From contig JBMNLS010000002.1 in NCBI GenBank assembly GCA_050952935.1, positions 124,001 through 188,000 of the forward strand: 64,000 bases of DNA, read 5' to 3'. Shown in pieces: positions 33,178 through 41,298 of this stretch (its first letter is position 1; each line of letters begins with the position of its first letter). The notes below the pieces were generated by a model that did not search any database, was not told where the DNA came from, and worked only from the letters and a program-made list of their open reading frames with translations. The stretch is from UBA6115 sp050952935 (lineage in GTDB: Bacteria; Bacillota; Clostridia; Christensenellales; Aristaeellaceae). A program made the position numbers and the translations under genes.

Positions 33178-34431
33178 TCAACATAGCAAAGGGAAGGATA
33201 ACTGCCTGTATTTGGGCCGGCCTATGCGGAACCAGGCACGGATGCCTGTTTGTGCCCTGGCCAGAATGCGCTGGATACCCAACCCCATTCTATAAAGCAG
33301 AAAGGATATTTTGTGCTCCTGCTTCTGTCCATTTGCCTCGCGCGTCACGGCGCGCCTGAGCCTGGAGGTGTTTCTTTTGTCTGCCTGTGCGCACAAAAAG
33401 CCAATGGCCATGCTCACAAACTGACTCAAGTGATTCATTGCCTTCAGCTTGCGCACCCGCATATCCTCAAACCCCAGGGTCGTCTTCTTGAAGCGGAAAT
33501 GTTCCTCTATCCGCCACCGCATGAAATACATCCGGACAACCTGCAGCGCGTCCTCCCTGTTTCTGACCGGGCGGTTGGTCAACAGCATCATGGGGGTATC
33601 TGACAGCCCATATACCAATACTAACTTGAGCCATTTGCAGCTCGCGGTGATCTTGACATTGACACAGGTGACCCAGCATTCAGTCTTTTTGCCGCCATAT
33701 AAGACCGGGCACTTAAACTTGCCTTTGTATTTGTCCCTGAGCGTGGTCGACTTGAACCACTTGTTTTTACAGAACAGATTTCTGTTGCTGGTGACACGAA
33801 CGATGAAGCTCTTTTCATGCTCGTACATGAAAAGATATAGCTTGTTCATATCATAACCCCGGTCAAAGACATAGGTTGCTTTGGGGAAATAAGGGAAAAC
33901 TTCTTTCAATGCCCGGAAGGTGATGTCGTTGACAGAGGTATAGTTTTTTGAGTGAGAGGAATGGATATGGGAATAGAGGCTGATAGGCTGACGGGTACGA
34001 TGGCTCAGGGCAGTCATTTCAGTCACATAATACCCATTCTTCAGCTTTTTATCTGCCGAAGAGCCATCTCTGACCGTTCCCATATCCTCAAAAGCTTTGC
34101 CATAGGGCTTGGTGATGTCCGTATCATCCACAAAGACAGGCCCCGTGTCCTCCCCGATGTCCCGGGCAAAGGACAGGTAATGATGGGTGAGTTCGGGGGG
34201 CATATCTTCTAACAGCTTTCGTGCCAAGCGTTCAACGGTGTTCTTTTTCAAGATATCTTCTTTGAGCACATCGGCAAAGCGGGAAAGAATGCAGCTGCTG
34301 GACGCGAGGATGCCGAAAAGCATATCAGCGGTAAACTTTTCCCAATCCCGTGGGAGGCCTTCACTCAGACGCCTGGCGAAGGTGATGATTTCCCTTTTGA
34401 GTTGATAGGTATCTGTGGTAGAATAACGCAT
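33178..34431 (-). CDS. IS4-family DDE transposase
   Basis: A 417-residue transposase. The DDE residues are in VFVDDTDITKPYG, YVFDRGYD and the signature YFMRWRIEEHFRFKK, which matches the Y-(2)-R-(3)-E-(6)-K pattern of the IS4 family. A GGGAGG site precedes the ATG. It looks intact, with a GC content higher than the island around it, so it probably arrived separately. It interrupts the space between merR and panT. Confidence 0.9.
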   Translation of the reverse strand: MRYSTTDTYQLKREIITFARRLSEGLPRDWEKFTADMLFGILASSSCILSRFADVLKEDILKKNTVERLARKLLEDMPPELTHHYLSFARDIGEDTGPVFVDDTDITKPYGKAFEDMGTVRDGSSADKKLKNGYYVTEMTALSHRTRQPISLYSHIHSSHSKNYTSVNDITFRALKEVFPYFPKATYVFDRGYDMNKLYLFMYEHEKSFIVRVTSNRNLFCKNKWFKSTTLRDKYKGKFKCPVLYGGKKTECWVTCVNVKITASCKWLKLVLVYGLSDTPMMLLTNRPVRNREDALQVVRMYFMRWRIEEHFRFKKTTLGFEDMRVRKLKAMNHLSQFVSMAIGFLCAQADKRNTSRLRRAVTREANGQKQEHKISFLLYRMGLGIQRILARAQTGIRAWFRIGRPKYRQLSFPLLC

Positions 34432-34802
34432 GAGGAGCCTCCCTGGATTTGTTTAGTCGAGTTTTTGTTACAAATCAATTCTACTATGAAAAACAGGAAA
34501 GGTTCCTCATTTTCCGTCATAAATATGCCAGAATATTGACAAAAAAGACATGATTTGACAGTGACTTCCTCAAAACCCCTGAATCACCTGCAGCTCAATC
34601 AAAAAGTATAATCAGAATACGGAAACTCAAGATACGGAATCCTTGAGTTTCCGTATGTATGTTGTGCTTATCTCTAAAGCTACTGATTTTTCAGTGATTT
34701 GGAGTAGATCAATACTAAATTCAACACTATCCCCGAATTTGATGTACTGTATCTTTGTGAATAGCGGATAAGATGTTGTAGGTATCATTATTCACTGATG
34801 CT
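34432..34802. other. Non-coding stretch between transposase and panT promoter
   Basis: It holds the upstream region of the transposase, the strong hairpin at 34617-34656, and then about 140 AT-rich bases in which nothing could be recognised. Confidence 0.5.
34617..34656. repeat. 15-bp perfect hairpin, right of the IS4-type element
   Basis: ATACGGAAACTCAAG (34617-34631) pairs perfectly with CTTGAGTTTCCGTAT (34642-34656). Its 3' part is a near-copy of the repeat at 33014-33036. Confidence 0.7.
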
Positions 34803-34831
34803 TTGACACCGCCGCATCCGCTTGTTATAAT
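34803..34831 (+). promoter_or_regulatory. Consensus sigma-A promoter of panT-coaX
   Basis: Perfect TTGACA (34803-34808) and TATAAT (34826-34831) with a 17-base spacer, about 89 bases before the panT start. Confidence 0.88.
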
Positions 34832-34840
34832 TCTTTCGCT

Positions 34841-34914
34841 GGTATCCCTTGGGAGCCGGACGGTGACACAACATCAACATGCGTAGGGCATCCCGTAGGG
34901 AGCCTGAACGGAGA
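34841..34914 (+). promoter_or_regulatory. Tandem bulged-A hairpins in the panT leader (pan-motif-like RNA)
   Basis: Two hairpins, 34841-34857 and 34887-34904, share one design: GG-Y, a bulged A, UCCC, a tiny loop, GGGA, G-CC, followed by a similar tail (GGACGGTGACA and GAACGGAGACA). The tail of the second contains the GGAG that serves as ribosome-binding site for panT. The arrangement recalls the tandem stem-loops with bulged adenines described as the pan RNA motif upstream of pantothenate genes. That assignment is from memory of the motif's general form and is inferred. Confidence 0.6.
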
Positions 34915-34919
34915 CAAAC

Positions 34920-35531
34920 ATGAAAAATGATCGAATTCGTTTTTTGAGCGTGACAGGCCTTTTAGTAGCGCTGGTAGTGCTTTTGGGTTTGACCCCCATC
35001 GGGCTACTACATGTTGGACCTATCTACGTAACCTTACTATGCATCCCGGTTATTGTTGGTACACTCCTGTTAGGATTGGAAGCAGGAATATTGTTAGGAT
35101 TTGCATTTGGTTCTGTCAGCTTTTATGTAGGCATGACAGCACCTTCGCCGTTGGTAATGCCTGTTGTGCAGCATAACATGCTTTATTTAATTGTTTTATG
35201 TTATTTTCCAAGGTTATTATTGCCCTTAATATGTCAAATAGTTTATAGGTTAGCAGGCAGGGGAAAACGCGGAAAAACAGCCGTGATTTTGTCTGCTTTG
35301 GCAGGGTCATTAACCAATACCGTATTTTATCTAGGATTATTATTGATATTTTATATAATAATTGGCCTAGACCATATGGCCATATTAGGTACTTTGAGTA
35401 GCATTGTGTTATTTGCTGGAATTCCTGAGGCCATCGCAGCAGCAGTAGTAGCGGTACCAGTGATATCTGCCATCAACAAAGCGGGGCTCAGTTTCAGATA
35501 CTCTCAAAAGAAGGAGAATAAGTCCGTATGA
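34920..35531 (+). CDS. panT: ECF transporter S component, probable pantothenate transporter
   Basis: A 203-residue, very hydrophobic protein with about six membrane segments and the S-component pattern of energy-coupling-factor vitamin transporters (SVTGLLVALVVLLGL, then LLGFAFGSVSFYVG). It overlaps coaX, the pantothenate kinase gene, by four bases, which strongly suggests pantothenate as ligand. The shared EcfA/T module is encoded elsewhere. The composition is more AT-rich than coaX. Leader hairpins and a consensus promoter lie upstream. Confidence 0.85.
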   Translation: MKNDRIRFLSVTGLLVALVVLLGLTPIGLLHVGPIYVTLLCIPVIVGTLLLGLEAGILLGFAFGSVSFYVGMTAPSPLVMPVVQHNMLYLIVLCYFPRLLLPLICQIVYRLAGRGKRGKTAVILSALAGSLTNTVFYLGLLLIFYIIIGLDHMAILGTLSSIVLFAGIPEAIAAAVVAVPVISAINKAGLSFRYSQKKENKSV

Positions 35532-36322
35532 TCCTGTGCCTTGACATCGGCAACACCAACATCAAAACGGCGCTTTTTTCCGGCATGGAGCTGATCCAGT
35601 CCTGGCGCATCGCCACGGATCTGTCCAGCACCTCTGACGAATATGGCATTATCATGGAGGGCATGTTCCGCCACACGGGGCTGTCAACTAGCGTGGTGGA
35701 GGGGATTATGATTTCCTCCGTGGTGCCCACGGTGAACTTCACCATCGAGCACATGTGCCGGGATTATTTTGGCATGGAGCCCGACTTTGTGGTGCCGGGC
35801 ATCAAAACGGGCATCAACATTCTCTATGAAAACCCAAGGGAATTGGGAAGCGACCGCATCTGCAATGCCGTGGCCGCCAGTGCGCTTTATGGCAAGCCCT
35901 GCATTTTTATTGACTTTGGCTCGGCCACCAGCTTTGGCGCCATTTCCCGGAAGGGGGATTTTCTGGGCGGCTGCATCTGCACGGGTGTCAGGCTGTCCCA
36001 GGAGGCGGTGGTGAAAGGCACCTCCAAATTGCCCCATTTTGAAATGGTGATTCCGGAAAAAATCATCGGCCGTACTACGGTGACTAACCTCCAGGCAGGC
36101 CTGCTTTATGGCTATGTGGGTCAGGTGAACTATATCGTGGCGCGCATGAAGGAGGAGATGGGGGAGCCTCAGGCCCCTGTGGTGGCCACCGGCGGCTTTG
36201 CTCACCTGATCACTCAGGAGTCAAAGGCCATTAACCATATCGACGGCCTTCTGACGCTCAAGGGCCTGCGCATGATCTATGAAAAGAATCACAGCTTTCA
36301 GGGGGAAGCCCGGGCGGTGTAA
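35528..36322 (+). CDS. coaX: Type III pantothenate kinase
   Basis: A 264-residue kinase that phosphorylates pantothenate, the first step of CoA synthesis. Motifs are the N-terminal LCLDIGNTNIKTALFSG, ELGSDRICNAVAAS and IDFGSATSFGAISRKGDFLGG. The final part holds VVATGGFAHLI. It is coupled to panT by an ATGA overlap and followed by a terminator. Uptake and phosphorylation of pantothenate are thus co-expressed. Confidence 0.95.
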   Translation: MILCLDIGNTNIKTALFSGMELIQSWRIATDLSSTSDEYGIIMEGMFRHTGLSTSVVEGIMISSVVPTVNFTIEHMCRDYFGMEPDFVVPGIKTGINILYENPRELGSDRICNAVAASALYGKPCIFIDFGSATSFGAISRKGDFLGGCICTGVRLSQEAVVKGTSKLPHFEMVIPEKIIGRTTVTNLQAGLLYGYVGQVNYIVARMKEEMGEPQAPVVATGGFAHLITQESKAINHIDGLLTLKGLRMIYEKNHSFQGEARAV

Positions 36323-36345
36323 CTGGTATGCGAACAATCATTTGT

Positions 36346-36373
36346 CCAAAGCGAAAGCTCTGGGCATTTTTTT
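36346..36373 (+). terminator. Terminator after coaX
   Basis: CCAAAGC and GCTCTGG pair around GAAA, followed after three bases by a seven-T run. Confidence 0.75.
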
Positions 36374-36399
36374 GAATCCTTTTTTGAGAAACTGTCGTC
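36373..36399 (+). promoter_or_regulatory. Candidate ECF-sigma autoregulatory promoter
   Basis: TGAATC (36373-36378), 17 bases, then CGTC (36396-36399), close to the TGAAAC-N16/17-CGTC pattern of ECF sigma factors. It lies 24 bases before the sigma gene. A similarly spaced pair precedes the second sigma gene. Confidence 0.5.
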
Positions 36400-36423
36400 A
36401 AACGAATAGAAGGGGGTGGGAAG

Positions 36424-36945
36424 ATGCGACTATCCCAGGCGCCGGGAGAAAATGCTGAACAGGCCATAGAAGCACTGATGATACACCATGGCAGCGCCCT
36501 CCTTCGGATGTGCTATATCTATCTTCAGGATGAGGAGATGGCGCGGGACGCCGTGCAGGAAACCTTCCTGAAAGCCTATCGGAAATGGGACAGCTTCCGA
36601 GGAGAAAGCCGGGAACTCACCTGGCTGACCCGGATTGCCATCAACACCTGCCGTGACATGCGAAAAACCACTTGGTTTAAGCTGTTTGACAGGCGGGTGG
36701 CGATGGATGACTTGCCGGAGCCGAGTTACATTCAGGCATTCCGGGACGATACGGTGCTTCAGGCAGTGACCAAATTACCTGAGAAATACCGGGTGGTCAT
36801 TTTGCTTTACTACTATCAACAACTGACCCAGGCAGAAATCGCTCAGGCGCTGGGTATGCCCCTGGCCACGGTGAAAACCAGGCTGACACGGGCAAAAGCC
36901 CAGCTGCGTACGCAGCTGAAAGGATGGTTTGAGGATGATGAATAA
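36424..36945 (+). CDS. ECF-type sigma-70 factor
   Basis: A 173-residue sigma factor. Region 2 has the helix DEEMARDAVQETFLKAYRKW with the -10 recognition part around RIAINTCRDMRK. Region 4 is LPEKYRVVILLYYYQQLTQA followed by EIAQALGMPLATVKTRLTRA. The gene overlaps the start of a membrane anti-sigma gene by eleven bases. A purine-rich site precedes the ATG and an ECF-like promoter lies just upstream, suggesting autoregulation. Confidence 0.9.
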   Translation: MRLSQAPGENAEQAIEALMIHHGSALLRMCYIYLQDEEMARDAVQETFLKAYRKWDSFRGESRELTWLTRIAINTCRDMRKTTWFKLFDRRVAMDDLPEPSYIQAFRDDTVLQAVTKLPEKYRVVILLYYYQQLTQAEIAQALGMPLATVKTRLTRAKAQLRTQLKGWFEDDE

Positions 36946-38152
36946 CGCCTTTAAAGACCGGGTGGACAGCACCCTCTCAGGCCTCAGCTGGCGGGAGGCG
37001 GACAGCAGAGCTGCCCTGGGCATCATGAAAGGAGACATCAAGGTGAAAAAACGTTTAACTTTTGGCATGGCAATTGCCATGGCGCTGATTTTGGCCACCA
37101 TGGCCATCGCGGTGGCGGAGATCATCCGTTACAGTGTGCGGGACTATCAGCAGATTGGGGACGAAGCGGTTAAGGAGCATATTGCCGCCATTGGACAGGA
37201 GCTGAAACAAGAGGATGTAGAAATTTATGTGACTGATGCTATTTTTGATGGCAGTGTGCTCTCCCTGGCCTTTGAGGCCAAGCCGATCTCCGGCAAACCC
37301 GTATATGTGGTGGCCAGCCTCACGGCCTCCATGGGCACAAAGACTCTAAAACACCATGTGCTTGCCAGCCAGGGCATGGGCTTTGACCAAGGATTCTGGG
37401 TGCCGGAACGGATGAAGGGTGGTTCCCAGGGGAAATACGGCTTGGATGTCGAGGTGGACGCTCAAGACCTGGATGGGGATATCAGCTGGGAATTGCGCTT
37501 TGATGTGCTCCGCCCCGTTTGGGAGATTGTGGAAGACACATCAGGCTACTCCGATGATGCGGATGGCACGGCGGATGATCACGAAGCCTGGCAAAAGCAG
37601 TTTGAAACAGCCTTCAATCATCAGCAGATCATGCTGACGCAGGGGCATTCACTGATGATGCTGGAAAACTATCTTCCCCAAGGTGACGATATGGCCCAAC
37701 GCCTGGTTGCCTCCGGCGCCTTTGAGGAGGCAGGAATGTTGAAGGCTGACTGGGTCAGCCCCGCAGTGGCACGGAAAAGCTTCGTCCCAGGGATGGTGAT
37801 CAAGGGAGACGGCTTTGAGGTGGAGCTGCTGAAGCTGAACACCACCTTCATGCGCACGGAATATGAGTTTGTCCTAACAGTGACAAATCCCGATAAGCGG
37901 GCGGAGCTTTGGAACCAGCAGGGTGAGTTGCGCCGCTATGCTCCCATTGTCCAGGGCATGAAACTGCGCGAAGTGGACAGCGGTGCAGGGGTTAGGGACT
38001 ATGATGAAAAGGCCACCCAAGTGGTATACACCGGCGCTTTTACCCACGCGGATGAATTACCTGACAGCCTAACCTTCAAACCCTACTTCTACAATAATAA
38101 GGGTGAAAAGGAGTTTAATGACAGCGGAGAGTTCACGCTGAAGATCAAGTGA
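36935..38152 (+). CDS. Transmembrane anti-sigma factor of the ECF pair
   Basis: A 405-residue protein: a short cytoplasmic part (residues 1-36, FKDRVDSTLSGLSWREADSR), one membrane segment (about 40-62) and a ~340-residue extracytoplasmic part of DUF4179-like character with no enzyme motif. It overlaps the sigma gene, so it is most likely the cognate anti-sigma. ATG 36935 or 36938 are both possible. An in-frame GTG at 37043, just before the membrane segment, has its own AAAGGAG site nine bases upstream and could give a product lacking the sigma-binding part. A strong terminator follows. Confidence 0.75.
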   Translation: MMNNAFKDRVDSTLSGLSWREADSRAALGIMKGDIKVKKRLTFGMAIAMALILATMAIAVAEIIRYSVRDYQQIGDEAVKEHIAAIGQELKQEDVEIYVTDAIFDGSVLSLAFEAKPISGKPVYVVASLTASMGTKTLKHHVLASQGMGFDQGFWVPERMKGGSQGKYGLDVEVDAQDLDGDISWELRFDVLRPVWEIVEDTSGYSDDADGTADDHEAWQKQFETAFNHQQIMLTQGHSLMMLENYLPQGDDMAQRLVASGAFEEAGMLKADWVSPAVARKSFVPGMVIKGDGFEVELLKLNTTFMRTEYEFVLTVTNPDKRAELWNQQGELRRYAPIVQGMKLREVDSGAGVRDYDEKATQVVYTGAFTHADELPDSLTFKPYFYNNKGEKEFNDSGEFTLKIK

Positions 38153-38173
38153 TCACCTCAAAAACAGAAAAAC

Positions 38174-38215
38174 AGGGCTGCTGGAGCATTGTTCCCGGCA
38201 GCCCTAACTTTTTTT
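38174..38215 (+). terminator. Terminator after the first sigma/anti-sigma operon
   Basis: AGGGCTGC...GG pairs with CC..GGCAGCCCT and is followed by a seven-T run. Confidence 0.85.
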
Positions 38216-38272
38216 GCTGATTATCCGTCTTATTAATAGGCGCGCAAAAATCACAAGGAAGGGTACTGACAG

Positions 38273-38374
38273 ATGATGAAAAAACGCTGTCTTTGTTTGC
38301 TGATGCTTTGTACTTGTCTGAGCATATTGCTTTACCGTGAAGGAGGAAAAGAGGAAGAAATTTCCTCCGAATGA
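38273..38374 (+). CDS. Possible 33-residue hydrophobic leader-like peptide
   Basis: A short frame MMKKRCLCLLMLCTCLSILL followed by a charged tail YREGGKEEEISSE. It has an AAGGAAGGG site 10-12 bases upstream. The four cysteines in a hydrophobic core look like a small membrane peptide or an unfinished signal sequence. No family recognised; it may be chance. A palindrome and the next secreted-protein gene follow. Confidence 0.3.
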   Translation: MMKKRCLCLLMLCTCLSILLYREGGKEEEISSE

Positions 38375-38431
38375 AACAAAAGACAGCTTTGCTTCGTCTA
38401 ATAGGTAGAGGCGTTCGCGCTTCGTAAAAGC

Positions 38432-38464
38432 CTGTCCCATGTGCCGTGCTACCACATGGGACAG
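38432..38464. repeat. Perfect 12-bp inverted repeat before the PG-binding gene
   Basis: CTGTCCCATGTG pairs exactly with CACATGGGACAG around a nine-base loop, ending ten bases before the ribosome-binding site of the next gene. No T-run follows. It could be an operator or a 5' mRNA hairpin. Confidence 0.6.
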
Positions 38465-38488
38465 CAAGGATACAGAGGAGAAACGAAC

Positions 38489-39769
38489 ATGAGAAAATCT
38501 TTCAGGCGATCGATGGTGATGGCGCTTATCGCCATGCTGCTGGTGGGCGCTACGGTGCCTGTGGCGCTGGCTGCCGCCAACCTGAACGGACTAATTCCGG
38601 GCACCCCTTCCGGCCAGAATGCCAGGCGCTATACCGCCCTGGCGCTGGAGGGCGTGGCCGTGCCGGTTTATGCCTTTAACGATGCCACAGGGCTTACCCA
38701 GTACCGGGTGTATGGCAGTTTGATGGGCAAAACCGGCTTTTTTGAAGCTGAGCTGCTGGCCCCCGTCCAACCCGGCGGCGAGGTGACGCTGAATGTAAAG
38801 GGTACTGTTCCTGCCAATGACAAGCAGGAGAACTTCGCCATGTACTCCGCTCCCGCCCAGCGAGCACAGACAGTGGTGCCGGCCGGTTTTCAGCAGGGGA
38901 AGAGCGCTGGCATCGTCTATATCCGCAACTATTTTAACCAGCTGGAGTATTTTGTTTATGCCAGCCGGGATCAGATCACCTGGCAGTATTTTCACACCGA
39001 TGGCTACAGCCGCGCCATGCGAGGCGGGCTGCCCGTGGTGCCAGAAAGTGTGCTGCCCCGGGTCAAAAGCTACCAGACCTATCTGCTGCCTCAGGTGTAC
39101 CGTGATGTTCATCGCCTGCCCGCCCAGTATTTGGTGAACAGCAGCGATGGCCAGCCTCTGGTGGTGAACGGGCAGACCCCGGTGATTCCGGAAAATCAGC
39201 TGCCGATATATATCGCGCCTACTCCGGCACCCACACCTCGGCCGGATTCCACCTTGCCCCTGGCTCGGGGAAGCTATGGACAGTTGGTGCGCAATGTGCA
39301 GGGGCGGCTGAATGCGTTGGGGTACCACGCGGGCTATGTGGATGGCATCTATGGCCGTCAGACAGCGGCTGCTGTCTCCGGTTTCCAGCAGATGAATGGG
39401 CTCACCCTCACCGGCACGGTGGACAAACGCACCTATAATCTGATGATGTCATCCGGTGCCATCCCCAACCCCGTGGTTCCCACCAACACGCCCACCGCTA
39501 CGCCTCCCCAGCCCGAGGCTATCTATGAGGGCAACTACAATGCCCAGGTGCAAACCACCGGCGGGGAACTGAACCTGTGGAGCATTCCCAACCCCACCAA
39601 GCGGGCTAAGTACTCCATCGCCAAGATTCCCAATGAAACCCTGCTCACAGGGGTGCAAAAAGGCAACAATGGCTTTAGCAAGGTGATCTTCCCGGCGGAC
39701 AATCAACTGCTGGAGGGATATGTGGACAGCGCCTACCTGAACTTCAACGTGCCCCAGCCCGCGCCATAA
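38489..39769 (+). CDS. Secreted protein with peptidoglycan-binding and SH3-like domains
   Basis: A 426-residue exported protein: signal peptide ending near VALA (residue ~28), an unassigned N-terminal region (30-250) with beta-rich repeats, a Pro/Thr linker (PTPAPTPRPDS), a PG_binding_1 domain at about 265-325 (LARGSYGQLVRNVQGRLNAL), a second linker, and an SH3-like C-terminal domain (~350-420). It probably binds cell wall. An AGAGGAG site lies eight bases before the ATG. No catalytic motif is visible. Confidence 0.75.
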   Translation: MRKSFRRSMVMALIAMLLVGATVPVALAAANLNGLIPGTPSGQNARRYTALALEGVAVPVYAFNDATGLTQYRVYGSLMGKTGFFEAELLAPVQPGGEVTLNVKGTVPANDKQENFAMYSAPAQRAQTVVPAGFQQGKSAGIVYIRNYFNQLEYFVYASRDQITWQYFHTDGYSRAMRGGLPVVPESVLPRVKSYQTYLLPQVYRDVHRLPAQYLVNSSDGQPLVVNGQTPVIPENQLPIYIAPTPAPTPRPDSTLPLARGSYGQLVRNVQGRLNALGYHAGYVDGIYGRQTAAAVSGFQQMNGLTLTGTVDKRTYNLMMSSGAIPNPVVPTNTPTATPPQPEAIYEGNYNAQVQTTGGELNLWSIPNPTKRAKYSIAKIPNETLLTGVQKGNNGFSKVIFPADNQLLEGYVDSAYLNFNVPQPAP

Positions 39770-39789
39770 GGAACGCTTACAGACAATAA

Positions 39790-39826
39790 AAAAGGCTGCC
39801 GTGGAATGGTTCCCGGCAGCTTTTTC
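39790..39826. terminator. Terminator between the PG-binding gene and dacF
   Basis: GCTGCCG (39795-39801) pairs with CGGCAGC (39814-39820), flanked by an A-run and a T-run, so it can serve both convergent genes. Confidence 0.85.
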
Positions 39827-39833
39827 ATATGTT

Positions 39834-41264
39834 TTATCGGTAATACCTGCTTTTATACTCCAGTTTCTGCTTGACCTTGGGCTTGCGCTTGCGGGTGAGC
39901 AGCCTGAAGATGAGGTGGGAAAGCACGATCACGGCGAAAACCGGAATCAGCACAATTAAAAGGAACTCAATGGAAAAGCGGGGGAAGGGGTTGGGATCAG
40001 CGTCTGAATAGGCGTAGATCTCTTCCACTGAGGGCGCCAGCGTGGCCCGGCGCGCCACCGCCCGGGCGGCCACCAGCTCATACGCCACCGGTTCCGCCTG
40101 GCCGCCGGGTGGGGTATAGATCATGATGCCCATCACTTCGCCCGCTTCGATGGGTGCTTCCAGGGTGCGCACGAAATCGATCTGTGTGCGCTCGTTATAC
40201 AGCTTTATCTGGTCATTGGTGAAGCTTTTCCGGGTGATGATGGCGTCATCCGCCGCCAGATCCATCTTGCGCAAATCCAGCTGCAGCTTGCCCAGCTCCG
40301 CATCATCCAGGGCATAGCTGGTGATGCTGATCACCTTGGGGTTCTGGGCATAGATTTCCGGGACGCTGGTGGCCACATACTGGGTGAAGCCGTATTCCAG
40401 CAGCTTCTTGGTGTCTGTCCAGCGTCCGGAGGAGCTGGTGCCCAGCACCACACTGATCAGCGGGATGCCCTCCTTGTTGCCCGAACCCACGAAGCAGTAT
40501 CCGGCGGCGTTGGTAAAGCCGGTTTTGATGCCGGTGGCATATTCATAGTAATACTGATTGTCTTCAGAATTGTTCAGCAGCCGCCTGGCCTGGCTTGAGA
40601 GCTTGCGGGCTTTGGAGAGGTTGGTTTCAGGCAGGGTGTAGGAGGTCATCAGGGCGATTTCCCGGAAACTGTCCAGCTTCATCGCCTCCCGGGCGATGAT
40701 GGCCAGGTCCCGGGCGGTGGTGAGGTGATAGTCGTCATGGAAGCCGTGAGCGTTATTGAAATGGGTGCGGGCGCAGCCATATCGGGAGGCCGCCTCGTTC
40801 ATCAGTGCCACAAAGGCAGGCTCTGAGCCTGAGAGATGCTCGGCAATGGCAATGGCGCCGTCGTTGCCGGAGGCAACCATGGTGGCCGTGATTAGTTCGC
40901 CCAGGGGCAGCTGTTCACCCTCCTTAAGGCCGATAAGGGAGTGCTGCTCCGGATCCAGGGAGGCGGCATGGGCGGACACGGTGACCAGGCTGTCCAGATC
41001 CCCCATGGTGAGCGCCAGAAAGGCGGTGAGCACCTTGGTGGTGGAAGCAGGGGGGCGCAGCTCATCGGCGTTCTTCTCAAAGAGCACTTCCCCGGAGTTG
41101 GCCTCCATCACAATGGCGGCTTCCCCGCGGATGTTGCGGGCGGCCAGGTTTTCAGGATGGGTGGGGTCATATTCCCCGGATGCCTGGGCCAGGGGGAACA
41201 AGCACAGCAATAGCGCCAGGCAGCACAGGCCCGGGATGATGCGTTTTATAACCCTGTTTAGCAT
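39834..41264 (-). CDS. dacF: D-alanyl-D-alanine carboxypeptidase (penicillin-binding protein, S11)
   Basis: A 476-residue membrane-linked carboxypeptidase that trims the terminal D-Ala of peptidoglycan side chains. A signal peptide (residues ~1-30) precedes the catalytic domain: SxxK in PASTTKVLTAF, SxN in ASGNDGA and KTG in GIKTGFTNAAGYC. A C-terminal beta domain (~300-410) and a final membrane anchor followed by a basic tail complete the PBP5 layout. The ATG at 41264 has an AGGGGG site; an upstream extension would run into the fumarase gene. Confidence 0.92.
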   Translation of the reverse strand: MLNRVIKRIIPGLCCLALLLCLFPLAQASGEYDPTHPENLAARNIRGEAAIVMEANSGEVLFEKNADELRPPASTTKVLTAFLALTMGDLDSLVTVSAHAASLDPEQHSLIGLKEGEQLPLGELITATMVASGNDGAIAIAEHLSGSEPAFVALMNEAASRYGCARTHFNNAHGFHDDYHLTTARDLAIIAREAMKLDSFREIALMTSYTLPETNLSKARKLSSQARRLLNNSEDNQYYYEYATGIKTGFTNAAGYCFVGSGNKEGIPLISVVLGTSSSGRWTDTKKLLEYGFTQYVATSVPEIYAQNPKVISITSYALDDAELGKLQLDLRKMDLAADDAIITRKSFTNDQIKLYNERTQIDFVRTLEAPIEAGEVMGIMIYTPPGGQAEPVAYELVAARAVARRATLAPSVEEIYAYSDADPNPFPRFSIEFLLIVLIPVFAVIVLSHLIFRLLTRKRKPKVKQKLEYKSRYYR

Positions 41265-41298
41265 GGCCGCCCCCTTCCCGATTGGTGGGGACATCCTA

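Larger units (their letters stand above)
33011..34659. mobile_element. Insertion sequence, IS4 type (boundaries uncertain)
   Basis: The transposase gene is bracketed by TACATACGGAA at 33011-33021 and its inverted copy ending at 34659, within related palindromic repeats. These may be the ends of the element or an older repeat that received it. I see no clear target duplication, and no better inverted repeats nearer the gene, so the limits are tentative. Confidence 0.45.
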
